This document shows positions 48,735 to 61,353 of a stretch of DNA of 64,000 nucleotides, piece by piece. The notes under the pieces were generated by a model. It was not told where the DNA came from and did no database searches. It worked only from the letters and a program-made list of their open reading frames with translations. Source of the DNA: Morinoia aosen (Eukaryota; Arthropoda; Malacostraca; Amphipoda; Talitridae); the NCBI GenBank assembly GCA_030386875.1, contig CM059564.1, positions 42,242,075 to 42,306,074 on the forward strand, written 5' to 3'. A program made the position numbers and the translations under genes. Positions within the stretch are counted from its first letter, which is position 1; each line of letters starts with the position of its first letter.

Positions 48735-50240
48735 GTTTGCAGAACAGTTCACCAAAGAGAAAAATAAGATGAGGAAAGAGTTGTGTGTTACGAAGAGTCT
48801 GACTAAAGTTCAGGATCAATATATTTTGCGTACAAACCATAGTGAAATAAGCCGCAGTCAATATTCTAAATGGTAAACAATGTCAGGTGACGTGGACTTT
48901 AAAACTAAAGAACAGCTTGGGACGTTACCTTACATCGTCAAGTTTTGATTGTCGTCATTACCTCTCTAATTAGGCATAAGTATCCTGTTCATTATTGTAT
49001 TTTGGATCATGGAGCGGGACACTATATGGGTCAAATCATCGAGTTTAAAATGCCATTTCGATCTGAGTGGTATCTTTGAGTGCAATAACTTTGTGGAAAG
49101 TGTGGAACGAAATTCTGATTGCACACAGCATCTCTATGTGACGGCTTATTCATGCATAATGATTTAAAATACATCTAAAATTTTTTTTTCACGTTTGTTG
49201 CGTGAATAACATCAAGTTTTAATAATGATGGTCAATCCTTACGACTTATGTTTGAATTTTGACAGTCATTAGTTTCTCTCATTTACCAACAGAATGAAAG
49301 GGCTGAAAGTTCATACAGGAAATTGGTGATGCAAAGAAGTATACAGGTTAACATAAAAAAGCTAATGAATAAATCGCTAAATAATAAACTTGTGGAGTGA
49401 TTAAAACTACTTTAAAAAATGGAAAGTACCATTAGGGAGTATATTTCAGATAGAACACGATTTTTTTAGGATCAAAAAGAAAAGCTATACTCTACGTCAA
49501 ACTTAAAATCTTTATTAGGCCTTCACCATGAACGTCTGCAGTATAAGTTTACTTTTAATGTTTTAAAACCGCTTTTGAAAGTTAATTTCATTCTCTGAAA
49601 TTTTTTTCATTCAAATATTCATTACGTTCGCGCAAATCGGACACCCACATCTTTGAGGGCCAAATTCCCACGATTCATTAATTTAATTATAACCCTGTTA
49701 ATGAAAAAATCCGACCTTTGAACGAAAGAAAACTGCGCGAAGCGCTGCCTTTTACATTACCCAAATTAAGACCGTCTACAACCTTTCTCTTCCACTGAAA
49801 CCCGACTCTAGCTCGCAAGATATCTTCTTCTTGCACCGAAAACTCGCTGTAAAGCATTCAGGGCACGATTAAGTCTTGAAATAGGAGCAATGAGCAAGCA
49901 GCAGCTGCTGCAGCTGAGCTAGAGAGTCCAACATGAACGCGAGCTATGCACTCCGCTTCCCATACGGCGTCCCAGACTCCTCAACTGGAGCAAATCTTCC
50001 AGCAAATGGAGGCCAGCGAAATGAACAGCCGCAGATATACATTTTTCTCAACTCAAATTCCTGCTTTGTCATTAATGGATACTCATTGGAGCTTTCACGA
50101 GCATTCAAAGTCTATCGTCCCTGCCAATCCTTCCTATTAGGCGGATGTGAACGACTTAGCCGCGATCAGGGTGGAACATTCCAAAGGCTCGAGGTTTTTT
50201 GGTGCTCTTTGAGTTCCTCGAAAAGTTTTCCGTGCTGTAG
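48735..50240. other. unannotated stretch with 138-codon frame
   Basis: The plus frame 49933-50349 (138 codons) is the longest not dominated by an array, but its C-terminal quarter is the 33-bp repeat below. The N-terminal part shows no motif I recognise. Confidence 0.35.
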
Positions 50241-50244
50241 CTTT

Positions 50245-50350
50245 AGCGTAGCTCATACGATGAATTCAATCAGTGTATCTTATACGATGTACTATATCAG
50301 CATACTTCATACGCTGTATCGAGTCAGCAAAGCTCAAACGTTGTATTAAA
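50245..50350 (+). repeat. ~33-bp tandem repeat
   Basis: Variants of gctcatacgatgaattcaatcag occur three times (agctcatacgatg, atcttatacgatg, cttcatacgctg), then agctcaaacgttg. The 33-bp period is 11 codons in the overlapping open frame. Confidence 0.8.
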
Positions 50351-51404
50351 ATCAAATGCTCAAGCCTAATTTAACTGACGCTTTATTCTCTAGTCCGAGA
50401 ACAGGTTTCCGCACAAACTGTGTCCATGATTCATGATGCAAAATGACTCCAATGAATCAAAGAAACATTTCTGTATCAAATACTCTCTGTCCTCATAGGG
50501 TTGCTTCGAACATTTTCGCAATCCTCGTATCTTTACAGTAATTCGATGGAATTTGCACAGTGAAGATACATTCAAGTACTACTGCATTGGCAAATTTCTT
50601 TGGTCCGAGTAGCCGAGAAGAAAATTTTAGGAATGCTCAGCGGACGCAGTCGTGAGGCAGGACAGGACAGCTGCGGCCGAGGCCGCCTGTTGTTCCAGGC
50701 AATGAAATCCAAGCTCAATTGCAAGGAAAGCGGAGAAGACGCTTTAGCAACGCTAGAGTTACCTTCACTAGTCCCATTAGAAAATGCAGGCCGGACCCCA
50801 GCACAATTACAAGGCGAGGAGAATTTCTTCCGCAAGTCTAAGCTTTTTGAATCTTACTCGGGCACCAACGCTAAGAAAAGTAAATGATCAATAAATGCGC
50901 CGTAAAAAAAGAGTTTTGGGATCCATAAGACTAAGTCGCCAAAGAGCCATTCTCTTCAATATGTTCTGGGAATGTAATCAGGGCTAAAACGTATTTTATT
51001 CTCATCTTCTCCGCGTAAATTGATAAAACGGCAGATGACAGACGCAGCAAAGAAAGCGAGCGGAAATATTTGAACAATTGCACTGTAAAATCACACCTAG
51101 TACAAATAAATTCAAACGGTGGGTAGGATAAAGTGTCTGACGCTTTATGTTGTTCAGAGGTGTGAAGATTTTCTTCAGAAACAAACAGCACCTGAGCAAA
51201 CGTCCCTCTCATTCTTTCTCAATATTGACGTACGAAGGTAACCGTAAAACAGCTAACACGCCTGTAAAGCTTAGAACTGACGCTTTATACGCGTATTCAA
51301 ATAGACACCTATAAAATTCTTGTTAAATTTCCGATTACAAATGAATTTTTAAACAATGAACACAAATCAAGATCAAATGGTAAAAAAACATACAAATAAA
51401 TGTG

Positions 51405-51560
51405 TTTCAATATTCAATCAAAACGCGACTGCAGCCAAATCGAAAGAACGATGTACGAATTAAAACCAAAAGGCGATAAACAATCAGTCACGCACGAATG
51501 AGTTTCACTTTTCAATCAAAACGCGACTGCAGCCAAATCAAAAGAAGGATGGATGTACGC
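51405..51560. repeat. ~101-bp spaced direct repeat
   Basis: ttcaatcaaaacgcgactgc followed by agccaaatc-aaagaa occurs at about 51413 and 51514, with cacgcacgaatgag between. Confidence 0.9.
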
Positions 51561-51796
51561 CGAAATGTTCACGGTGCTGCAAGTCTGCCCTCGTTTCTGG
51601 CGGGCACGAGAAGGCTGGTCCCATCACCTCGAGAGCATTGTCGCTCGAAATGGGCCCTAATTTTAGAGGACAAAGCCTCTGAAAGAAAGACTCCCGAAAA
51701 TGAGGATAAATTTGGGATCGCGCTAAGGAGCGTTAGCAGCTCCCTCATAAAGCTTAATGGGGGTAATGGTGCCGCCCTCGCCCCCGCTTCATTTCT

Positions 51797-52120
51797 GCGC
51801 CTGCTGCGTCTGGTGCGTCGTGCCTCTGGTGCGTCTGGTGCGCCTGGTGCGTCGTGCGTCTGGTGCGTCTGGTGCGTCTGGTGCGTCTGGTGCGTCTGGT
51901 GCGTCTGGTGCGTCTGGTGCGTCTGGTGCGTCTGGTGCACCTGCTGCACCTAGTACGTCTGGTGCGTCTGCTGCACCTGATGCGTCTGATGGGTCTGATG
52001 CGTCTGATGCGTCCGGTGTGCCTGGTGCGTCTGCTATATGCACCTGGTGCGCCTGCTGCATCTGCTGCGACTACTACACCTAGTGCGTATGGTGCGTCAG
52101 GTGTTTCTGCTACGCCCAGT
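51797..52120. repeat. 9-bp minisatellite
   Basis: Unit tggtgcgtc, near perfect at 51851-51940 and variable (ctgctgcac, ctgatgcgt) to 52120. The 9-bp period reads as Gly-Ala-Ser, Cys-Val-Trp or Arg-Leu-Val in the three plus frames and Asp-Ala-Pro or His-Gln-Thr on the minus strand, so up to five frames stay open. The frame entering from 51498 has about 98 non-repeat codons upstream with no recognised domain. Confidence 0.95.
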
Positions 52121-52124
52121 GTAC

Positions 52125-53515
52125 CATTGACAGACGCACTCCTCCAGGGACGGTCACCGCACAGCGCTGAAGACAGATTCTCACCTAATTTGCATAGTCA
52201 TAACGGTATGGCGGGAGGCCATCGGTCGAATAATTGGTATCCTGATAGCGCTGCACATGATAGAGTAAGTTCTTCAGTAAACTTGGGTACGGCTTATTGT
52301 GTTTTTCTGGTCAAAATTCTCACGTTTCGTATCGTTCAAGATAATTTATGAGCTGATTATCTGAAATTTGTGTAGCTTTTGGGGCAAATTTACATGAATA
52401 AAAGCCTCAAATCGATGATTTGGATCACAAAAAAGTGTACCGTGAAGCCAAGTCGATAAAAAAACTTCCACCCCTAGCTGCGCTTCTACGATCTCATGAA
52501 TGGACCAAAAAGCCGCCCACTGTTCAGTTGTCATGAGAGCGAAACAATTTCATCGAGAAAACCTGCCTGGCCAATGTTCATTACCCTTAAAGTTTCGAAA
52601 ATAACAGGAGCTCCTCAATGAGCCATTTTCAAACTACGAAAGTTCCAAAGGTTAAAATGTAATTTTACTGGAACGTTCACAATTTTTTCCCAACAAAATA
52701 TAACTGCTTAATACCTAAAGAAAATAGAGGAGCCGCTCGCGTAAACATTGAAATAAGCCTAGAAAATTTGGTTCCGCGTTTCTCTATTATTGAACGACAA
52801 ATGCTAAATTTCATAAGCCCAGTAGTAGTTCGTTAAACTCTAAAATGAGCAGTTGAAATTCCAAGAGATCACTTCTAATTCTCCAAACAAACGGCCCGCT
52901 GTTCAACGGATACTCGTCTACATTCAAGGGAATGCATCAAGTGAATTTTAATGCTGGTGCATACAAAGTACCCATGGGATGTGGTTTGCTCTGTCGATCC
53001 TGCGAGAAGGACGGAATTTGTTCAGCAAACCCAAGTTCAAAAAAAGAAAACTTAAAAAACCACTCTGCATATACATCAACTGAAATGTATATTTCAATTT
53101 GCAGAAATCATTGTCATCAGTAGACACCAGGAAAAAAGGTGATAGCTTGGCAGTCCATCCAAGGAATCAATTTCTACCCTCAAAAAGATGCACCTATTTT
53201 GAAAAGTTAAGAACAATTCACAGAAAGACAATTTACGCATGCAAATACTTTGAGAGAAGGTAAACGTAAAAGTAGCGGAGCCTTTCCAGGCACAAAGCTC
53301 ATGCATTCCCAAAGGAGGGGAAATTATTCCAAGCCTTGTAGTGAGGCGCACGGTTTCCGTAGAGTTTTGGCGAATTCGAGCCCCGAAAGCGGGTTTGCCT
53401 GTGGCGGAGGGAGGCTACAGCACCAAACGGGGACACTCCGGGGAGCATCGAAGGACACAAGACCAGTACTGGCAGGTGCACCTCCCGCATCAAATCCAAT
53501 GTGAGTGAACGCTGA
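52125..53515. other. unannotated stretch
   Basis: No gene recognised. Frames at 53250-53504 (plus) and 53094-53351 (minus) oppose each other and lack motifs. Confidence 0.4.
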
Positions 53516-53522
53516 GCGCTAA

Positions 53523-53625
53523 ATTGGCAACGAATTGAATGGCATGTTCAAATGCTGCCCATTTATCGCTCTGCGTTCAATCACATTGGCAACGAATTGA
53601 ACGATATGTTAAAATGCTGCATTGA
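53523..53625. repeat. 62-bp spaced direct repeat
   Basis: attggcaacgaattgaa followed by cgatatgtt-aaatgctgc occurs at 53523 and 53585. Confidence 0.9.
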
Positions 53626-54032
53626 CAATAGCGCTTCATGCCTAATGCAGGGATATAAGTTGAGCGAGAGTGTAGAAGTATAAAATGGTGCAAAGGGCGA
53701 TGCGCAAAAACTGTGTGCAATGCAAGGAAAATGTCAGCCTGGAGAGAATTTATATCATGAATACGTCAAATGCTCACTGGTGTACGAGTAAACTTCGCTA
53801 GTGACAACCGTTACTCAAGTTACAATTGAATTAAAAAATCCCATTGATATATAGTCAACACAGTCTGGAAACCCAAAAGAATTTTGGCGGCCAAATAGCA
53901 TTTTGCATTTGCTTGGAGCTTGTAGAGCACTCTAATGAATATATGTATTTAACTTAATTCGAAAACCAGAGGGGAAAGAAATCATCCTGAAAAGACGGTA
54001 TTGAACACCAGACTCGTAAAACGTCAAAAAGA

Positions 54033-54668
54033 AGCCCCAGAGCCCCAAAGATACGACAGTTGCAGTATACCACAAGCCCCAAGCCCCTAAGATACTACAG
54101 TTGCAGTATACCACAAGCCCCAGAGCCCCAAAGATACTACAGTTGCAGTATACCACAAGCCCCAGAGCCCCAAAGATATTAAAGTTGCAGTACACCAGAA
54201 GCCCCAGAGCCCCAAAGATATTACAGTTGCAGTACACCAGAAGCCCCAGAGCCCCTAAGATATTACAGTTGCAGCACACCAGAAGCCCCAGAGCCCCTTA
54301 GATATTACAGTTGCAGTACACCAGAAGCCCCAGAGCCCCAAAGATATTACAGTTGCAGTACGCCAGAAGCCCCAGAGCCCCTAAGATATTACAGTTGCAG
54401 TACACCAGAAGCCCCAGAGCCCCTAAGATATTACAGTTGCAGTACACCAGAAGCCCCAGAGCCCCTAAGATATTACAGTTGCAGTACACCAGAAGCCCCA
54501 GAGCCCCTTAGATATTACAGTTGCAGTACACCAGAAGCCCCAGAGCCCCAAAGATATTACAGTTGCAGTACACCAGAAGCCCCAGAGCCCCTAAGATATT
54601 ACAGTTGCAGTGCACCAGAAGCCCCAGAGTCCCTAAGATATTACAGTTACAGTACACCAGAAGCCCTT
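54033..54668. repeat. 42-bp minisatellite, about 15 units
   Basis: Units contain gccccagagcccctaagat and attacagttgcagtacacca. The unit is 14 codons long, so one plus frame and one minus frame stay open with a 14-residue repeat. A ccttag variant puts stops in the plus frame at two units. The first three units (tataccacaa) differ from the rest (tacaccagaa), and one lacks two bases. Confidence 0.97.
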
Positions 54669-55161
54669 AAGATATCGCAGATGAAGTACACCAATAACTG
54701 CTAGCTCTTGGACTACTTCAAGAGCTGCCTGCCCCATTACCAGCGGTAGAAAGTCGGCGCAGGAGCAGATTGGTGCACGCACCGCACGGCGCAGGCTCGA
54801 CGACGCTATGACAGATGACGCGTGACGGGGCGGTTTGAGGCTCACCGCACGTTCATGTACTTGAACTTTGCCGAGCATCGCATTGTGCACTCAAATGCGC
54901 CCTTGTAATAATTAAGTGCTCTTTCAAGCCCAAGAAATCAATGCTTGACGCATGTCTCGCCCCACTTTTGAGAGCTGAACATTGCACAAGCCCGGCCCTA
55001 ACTGAGATTTGTATCACTGTCAGAGAAACGAACGGTCATGGCTGACTTACATTCAAAAGTGTTTAAAATCAACAACTGGAGCTCGAGCTCGTACGCCTGC
55101 TGGACGGACAGCCATGGTACAAGTGTTGGATGTGGATCAACAGAGTACTTCAAGGACCGAG

Positions 55162-55280
55162 CGCTACATCTACAGGGAGGTTCTAGTTCTACATCTATTG
55201 GTTAAATATGCTAGATCTACAAGGCAGGTTCTACTTCTACATTTACAGGTTAGGTATGCTACATCTACAGGGTAGGTTCA
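55162..55280. repeat. ~49-bp tandem repeat, 2.5 units
   Basis: gctacatctacagggaggtt, gctagatctacaaggcaggtt and gctacatctacagggtaggtt start successive blocks; the middle of each is ctacttctacatttacaggt-like. Confidence 0.85.
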
Positions 55281-55323
55281 AACGGTGAGGCTCTCTCTCT
55301 TATGGGTCGCGTAGGTTTTTAGT

Positions 55324-55548
55324 TCAACCCTTTACCGTTAAAATGGATTTCAAAATCAACATTCATAAACAGCTCTAATATATTTTATCCCTTGTGAAAT
55401 TTGTGACCGAATGTGTTCTTTGAAATTCGTTGAGTGGCAGTCACTTCATCGTTGTGATGTCGGTGACTACATGATGCCGGTGCCAGTTTAATGATGGTGG
55501 TTGTGATAACGGTAATACGAGTACAAAATGCGGACGTGAAAGGGTTAA
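55324..55548. mobile_element. CCCTTT-type MITE
   Basis: 225 bp from TCAA-CCCTTTACCGTTAAAATG to CGGACGTGAAAGGG-TTAA. The inverted ends CCCTTTaccg and CCCTTTcacgtccg with TTAA/TCAA flanks resemble piggyBac termini (TTAACCCTTT). Internal sequence is unrelated to the palindrome MITEs. Confidence 0.65.
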
Positions 55549-55878
55549 GTAAAGATACCTAACCCCAACAAAGATATTTCCGGGAAAAAAAACGAGGGAG
55601 GCAGTGAAAGAGAATTTATGAACTAAGTGTAGCCCCACACCCAGCGCACAGAAACAGCAAGATGAAAAGACGTTTATGAAAGGAGATAAATATTAAGTAA
55701 AAAAGTAATATCTGCTGAATAAAAACTATACTGAACCAAAAAAATGACGCTCTGCAACAAAAAAATCTACTTTATTCCAACGGAAAGAAGACGTATCTAA
55801 CCATCAACCTGGGACGTCGCATCTTCCTCCTGGGAGCGCTGATTTCAATTAATATAGTAGTTGCTTTCCCCTGAATGG
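55549..55878 (-). mobile_element. Rep-A copy, long subfamily, diverged
   Basis: Directly abuts the CCCTTT MITE. Recognised by cctaaccccaac, gagggaggcagtg, the extra segment tagccccacacccagcgcacag, aaacagcaagatg, ctgaaccaaaaaaatg and cctcctgggagcgctgattt to ttgctttcccctgaatgg. Confidence 0.85.
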
Positions 55879-55884
55879 TATTGG

Positions 55885-56460
55885 AGACACAGTTACGGCT
55901 CATACTCTTGGAGCAGCGAATAGCATCAAAACTAAAAGTTTTTCCAATTTTTCAACTCGACGAAATGACTCCAGTTTTTCACGTGCTTAAACACGAACAA
56001 AATTGCTCATTTTCTTTACCAAAACACTTCGAATCATTTAAATTATATGCCAAAATCATAAGCTGTAAGTTATTAACCATGCGTGGGAAGCAAAAGAAAG
56101 CTATTTGGATTTGAGAATTTCAGTTTGTATCGTTGAACTCGTATTGAGACAAAACAACTCAAAGATCTCCTCATATACAACACATTAGGAATTCAGTGAA
56201 ATACATGCCTCCACTACCTGCAGCTACAATTATCAGCCTGACTCATACGAGCTGCAAGATTTTAGAGAACATTTTAGGACCAATTTTCAATGACATCGAA
56301 TATAATTACAAACAATCTGAAATTGACCTGACGTCTGTTCAGCTACAAGCTCTGCTACAGCGCGCCATCTGCTCGAGCGGGTTTCAACTCATTAGATCAT
56401 TTCCGTCTATTTTATCACAGTCAAAATGTTCTCACGAACAGCGTGCGGTTGTCGTAGACA
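55885..56460. other. unannotated stretch
   Basis: Two short plus frames (55875-56114 and 56196-56468) have no recognised motif. Confidence 0.35.
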
Positions 56461-56462
56461 AT

Positions 56463-56605
56463 GACTAGCAAACTGGAACAGAGTACACGTATTTCTCAGC
56501 GTGCATATCATGGGCTCAATCGTAAATGGCGGAGTACTAGAACAGAGTGCGCTTATTTCTTCGTGTGCGTATCAAGGACTTCATTAAAAATGACGGTGTA
56601 AGTAC
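56463..56605. repeat. ~64-70 bp tandem duplication
   Basis: ggaacagagtacacgtattt and agaacagagtgcgcttattt start near-parallel blocks about 64 bp apart; both end with aaatggcgg/aaatgacgg. Confidence 0.75.
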
Positions 56606-56609
56606 ATTT

Positions 56610-58880
56610 GTGAGTAGATATGATGAATATATTATTATGAAAAAAGAAACATTTGCACTGGCCTACTTCCAAATAAACAACTAATAAATTTGGAATCAAA
56701 CTTTCTCATTGAAAAAATCAAAACTAAAATCTTCCAGAAATTTGAGGGAAGTCGTTACGACAGATGAGCTAACACGTAACACCCGTGAGATGGCATGGAG
56801 TACAAAAGCAGCAATACGGGCAACACGCGTTCAGAAATACTTGCAAAAGTCTAATCCCAAGATTTGCAAACTGACAGCCAAACGCGGGGCAGCAACGAGC
56901 CAGGGCCGAGGGAGGCGCATTTGCCTCTGTGCCAAGCCTCCATGTGAGAGCGAGAGGCGTGGCTAATGTAAAACATGAGTTTTGCCTCAGACAAAACCTG
57001 GAGAACAGTAGCGGTAAATACCGCGTAAAAAATGTGGTAAAACTTTGATTTGAAGTTTTGTGCATTTAAATTACAGCATGGGGTGTTTGGTTTCGCACCC
57101 AATTAAATTTCATTGAGATTTATTTTTTACAGTTATTCCGCAGAGAACCAAGCGAAAAAAATTTTGCCTTCAATTTTATGGTTCAGAGTGTACCGAGTTA
57201 ATTTTACATTGATGGGAAATTAGGTCGATGTTCAGTGAAGAAATACATAGGATATGAATTCCTTCACGGTCAAACAACAAACCAGATGTCGAATCCATTG
57301 ACTAACTCCAGTGTTGCGGATTTTAAAACATTTTCCCCGACGAGAAATTTGGCTTCCAGAAGCATTTTATTCGCATCAACTGCTTTATACATCGAAGCAA
57401 GATCTGTGACAGCAGCAAAGCAATATGTAACTAAAAAACCGCCACGATGTCGAACACTGTATAAAATGAGAAAAAATTAACGTCATAAACAACGTAGAAG
57501 CGTACTATTATTTGCTACGGTCTTTTAAAAAGCCAAAGCACTAACACAACTGGTTAACAACTAACAAATGCTTCTCCTTTCATAATGACAAGACAAGAGT
57601 TTCTCTCGTTTAAAAACCATGATTCAATTTACTGAGCCCTGAAGTTTTCAAAGATACGTTTTTGAACTTTGTAGCATCTAAATTTAAAATTCAGGAAAGC
57701 ATCAGTCGAAGTCTTCGAAAGAGTTACCAGTGTCTCCCCTTCAGTGAAGCGTATTACTTTAATTAGCTGTTTGTACAAAAGCTTGAGCAAAGCGAAGATA
57801 TTTAGAAAATTAGAATAAAAAAATTACACATCCCTCTTAAGCACTAAGAGATTCAATAATTCACGAAATGAGAAACAAATCTCCCGGACACAAAATAATG
57901 CTCCCGAGTGCAGCGAAGTCGTTAACTACTCCTCAACATTCCTGTGAAATTCTTTCTACAGAAGATTGATGCCTTTGAAATTTGTGAAAATCAGGAGGAG
58001 ACTGTTTGTTATTTGCATGAAAAATGAAATTATTTCTCTGAGTAACTCGAGGAGGCACATTTACAAATAATAGAAGATGTATTGGGCTAACGACGCTCGA
58101 CACAACTCACACCCAAGCACTATAGTTCATATATGAACAAGCTTGACGAATTGAAGAACATGCATTCTGAAACACTGGTAAGAGATTATTAATTAGAAAA
58201 GCATGCTGAAAGAAAGTCCTCACCACTCATCATTTAACGGATGCGTGTTTTGCGAAAAACACAGATCTTTAGGAGCCAGGAAGCGGAGGTGGAAGCGCGC
58301 ATCTCATTTTAAAGATGGAATGTAAAGAATGCATTTGCGCACGCGACTGCCACCCCAATTCACGGGTAGGTCAGAGACACGAGCAGCATACGAGCTCCAC
58401 ATTTGCAAAATTAGGCTCTCAAGGACAAAGGGTCCGAGGGGAAAATCCCAGGGCAAAGCACTCCTTCTTAATTTAAATAATTGCAGCTCTGCCGCTTAAG
58501 TGAGCGAAATTATTGCAATTACAGAGTGTTTGAGTTGCACCACCGAGGGTAGGAAATTGTATTCCTAACCAAAAAAAATAACGAGTTCAAATTACCCCTC
58601 AGTTCCACATGAATAAAATTTGACGGAGGAAATACAATTTGTAAAGCCGGTAATAACAAGAGATATACTCGTAAGCTTGCACATCTCCCAACTAACACAG
58701 TACGCAAAATATGCTGTTATGCACACATTAATCACACTGCATGAAAACAATATGCATTGATAACAAACATTGACGCGGGCTCACCTGACAGATCTCAATT
58801 GAGAGCGACACAATCTTAGAGCTAGCTTTGTCAAATTAGGTTTTCTCATACCAAAATTTTCCGATGTAGACTTTCCCAAA
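56610..58880. other. unannotated stretch
   Basis: 2.3 kb without a recognised gene or repeat. Opposed frames at 56709-57102 lack motifs. Confidence 0.35.
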
Positions 58881-58885
58881 AAATT

Positions 58886-58968
58886 GGTCATGAAGACCAA
58901 ATATCACTTAAAAAAGATTATATGCTGGTCATGAAGACCAAGTATCACTTAAAAAAGATTATACGTGA
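58886..58968. repeat. ~41-bp tandem duplication with hairpins
   Basis: tggtcatgaagaccaa followed by tatcacttaaaaaagattata occurs twice. In the first copy ttggtc-atgaa-gaccaa is a 6-bp-stem hairpin. Confidence 0.93.
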
Positions 58969-59586
58969 AAGTTTAAACATGCCAATACGAGAACTCTGCT
59001 CGGTTCCATGCTTACATTAGTCGGAAGCACGGAGGCATGCCACTACTGCAGCAGGAGGATGGCGGGCGTTTGGCTTGGATAATGCGAGACCCTCGCGCTA
59101 CGAGGTCGGTTTTAGACTCGACTCAATTTACCGGTAAATTATTTCACAAATGAGCTCAGACCCTCGTTTGGAAAGCCTCGTAAAGCGAGCGAAGGCCACA
59201 CTCGCTCGCAGGAGTAATTTAAAACCGAGAGAAACACTTGCTTCCGGCGAGACGCTTAGGGCAACCAGCATCAAAAATTGGGCTCTAAAATTCACTGCTT
59301 CCCACAATTCTATTCTCTTTGATCAACAGGTCACACATTAGTTGGTAATGCAGGAGTGTAATTTCAAGTAACCTTGACCAGAGAACAAATAGGGAATAGT
59401 CACGTTGAATTACTTTAATACACGCAGGTTGAATTTCTTAGAAACCTTTAGAAACAGCTTATACAAATAAAGACTCGGAGCTACATACACGCATTAAAAC
59501 ACACAAATGCGAATCTGCGTTTCAGAAACAGGTTAATTGATTATTCGGACATATGCTCCATGTCACATAGCTCAACTTTCCAATTT

Positions 59587-59820
59587 GAAGACGATATAAA
59601 ACCCAATCGAAATCCAAGCTGAAGACGATATAAAACCCAATCGAAATCCAAGCTGAAGACGATATAAAACCCAATCGAAATCCAAGCTGAAGACGATGTA
59701 AAACCCGACCGAAATCCAAGCTGAAGACGATACAAAACCCGATCGAACTCCAAGCTGAAGACGATACAAAACCCGATCGAACTCCAAGCTGAAGACGATA
59801 CAATACCCCATCGAACGTCC
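59587..59820. repeat. 34-bp minisatellite, seven units
   Basis: Units begin gaagacgata at 59587, 59621, 59655, 59689, 59723, 59757 and 59791 with no indel. Units 1-3 carry cccaatcgaaa, unit 4 cccgaccgaaa, units 5-6 cccgatcgaac and unit 7 is diverged, so variants are in blocks. Three minus frames remain open (93-129 codons) and are repeat artefacts. Confidence 0.97.
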
Positions 59821-59834
59821 CTCAGGCATAGAGT

Positions 59835-61345
59835 CACCGGGTGCGATGACGAGCAATAAATCAACTCCAGACACCAGATACATTTTTCGTCCCGAGGGAG
59901 CAAGAAGACCTGCACTTCGAGCCAGTTCACAATTTTCCCTCGCTCTTGGCCGCCGTCAAAAATCGCTTCGACGCCATTAGGATTGCAAAAATCAAAAGCC
60001 CCTTACAAAAATGCCTGAAGATGACAATAATGTGATCGATGAGCGCAGTGATGCTTAAACAACTTCATGGGGACCACAAGATAGGTTAAATAAGCTCGTG
60101 CTTTAATTAAAGTGCACGTTTTAGCCAATGTGTTTATCTAAATGTTTAGATGAACCAAGTTAAGCTCTTCTAGCGGTACTAATTAGACAAAACTACAGCT
60201 TAAATACCGTAGTGGGTGTAGTAGCATATTCATATTGGTAACGTAAAGCGAGAGGAAGAAGCACGAAATCAGCAATCCTGAGAATAAAGACCTTCAAAAA
60301 TGAGTGGGGCAGTGATACGATGGCTCATCGCGAACGAGAGAAAAGTAGAAGAATCGAAGAAAAGGCCGAGTTAGCCATTATCCTATATGTACATGAGCCT
60401 TCTGCTACTCAAACATTGTGTTCTTATTTCCCGTGAGTAGCTTCCGAAAACTGCTCAGCCTTAAGGCATTGTGACGAGGGTCGGCACAATAGACACCTCT
60501 TTTTCTGAAAGGAGCACGGAAATCTCATCAATTCTCAACCACTGCTATGAAAGTACCGCAACATTCGTCCAAATGTTATTTCCATTACCTCATAATTCTG
60601 AAAGGTTGTAAAAAGCTGCCGCTTCTCAGAAATATGCTAATACACAGCCCAGACCCGTGTATCACACACTGAGACACACGCTTAGTTTTCACTGCTGAAT
60701 AACTATTCATGAATTGAGAAGGTTTCACAGAGACGAGAAGCAGCCGACAAGATGCCATCATAATAAACGAGCTATATAAACGTGCTTGACTAGAACTATC
60801 TTCAAGCACTTGTTCAGAAAAACTTAGCAACGTTCAAGATAACTGAACTGCTTAAGACAGGTCAAATCTGGGCGTGCCTTTCTAACGAAACAGAAGAAAA
60901 TCGATTTAAATTTTCACTGGTACTATAACTTAGAAAATACTCATCACTCAAGGATGGATTGAAGAAAGGAAAATAGCGAATTTCAGAACACAAGAAACTC
61001 AGACATAATTAGAACTAAGGCTTACTCTCGAAACCGCAGCTGTCGCATCGTTCTGGTCAAAATGTAAGGGTTTTAGCTCCGCCTGCTGCCGCAACAAATG
61101 TGAGAATTCGAGGCCGCCGCAGCTGTTAGAAATGATAGGAAAGAGACTGGTGGCGTTTGAGGATCCTGCTACTCAGCTCAAGTGTTTACCTCGGCAGAAA
61201 ATATTACCCGTCGCAATCCGAGATAACTCGTCTTCTTGAGGGCAGTCGACTGAGAGCTCACGAGGTGATCAGTGGGCTAAAATTGATGCACTCAAAGTCA
61301 ATTAATAGAGTACGAGTTGGACACGTTACAGGGATGGATGTAGCC
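59835..61345. other. unannotated stretch
   Basis: No recognised gene; largest frame 81 codons on the minus strand (60585-60830). Confidence 0.4.
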
Positions 61346-61353
61346 TACAAGGT

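Noticed and set aside
59522..59930. Minus frames of 93-129 codons with repeated hydrophobic motif
   Set aside because: All three minus frames read the same 34-bp unit; a repeat artefact.
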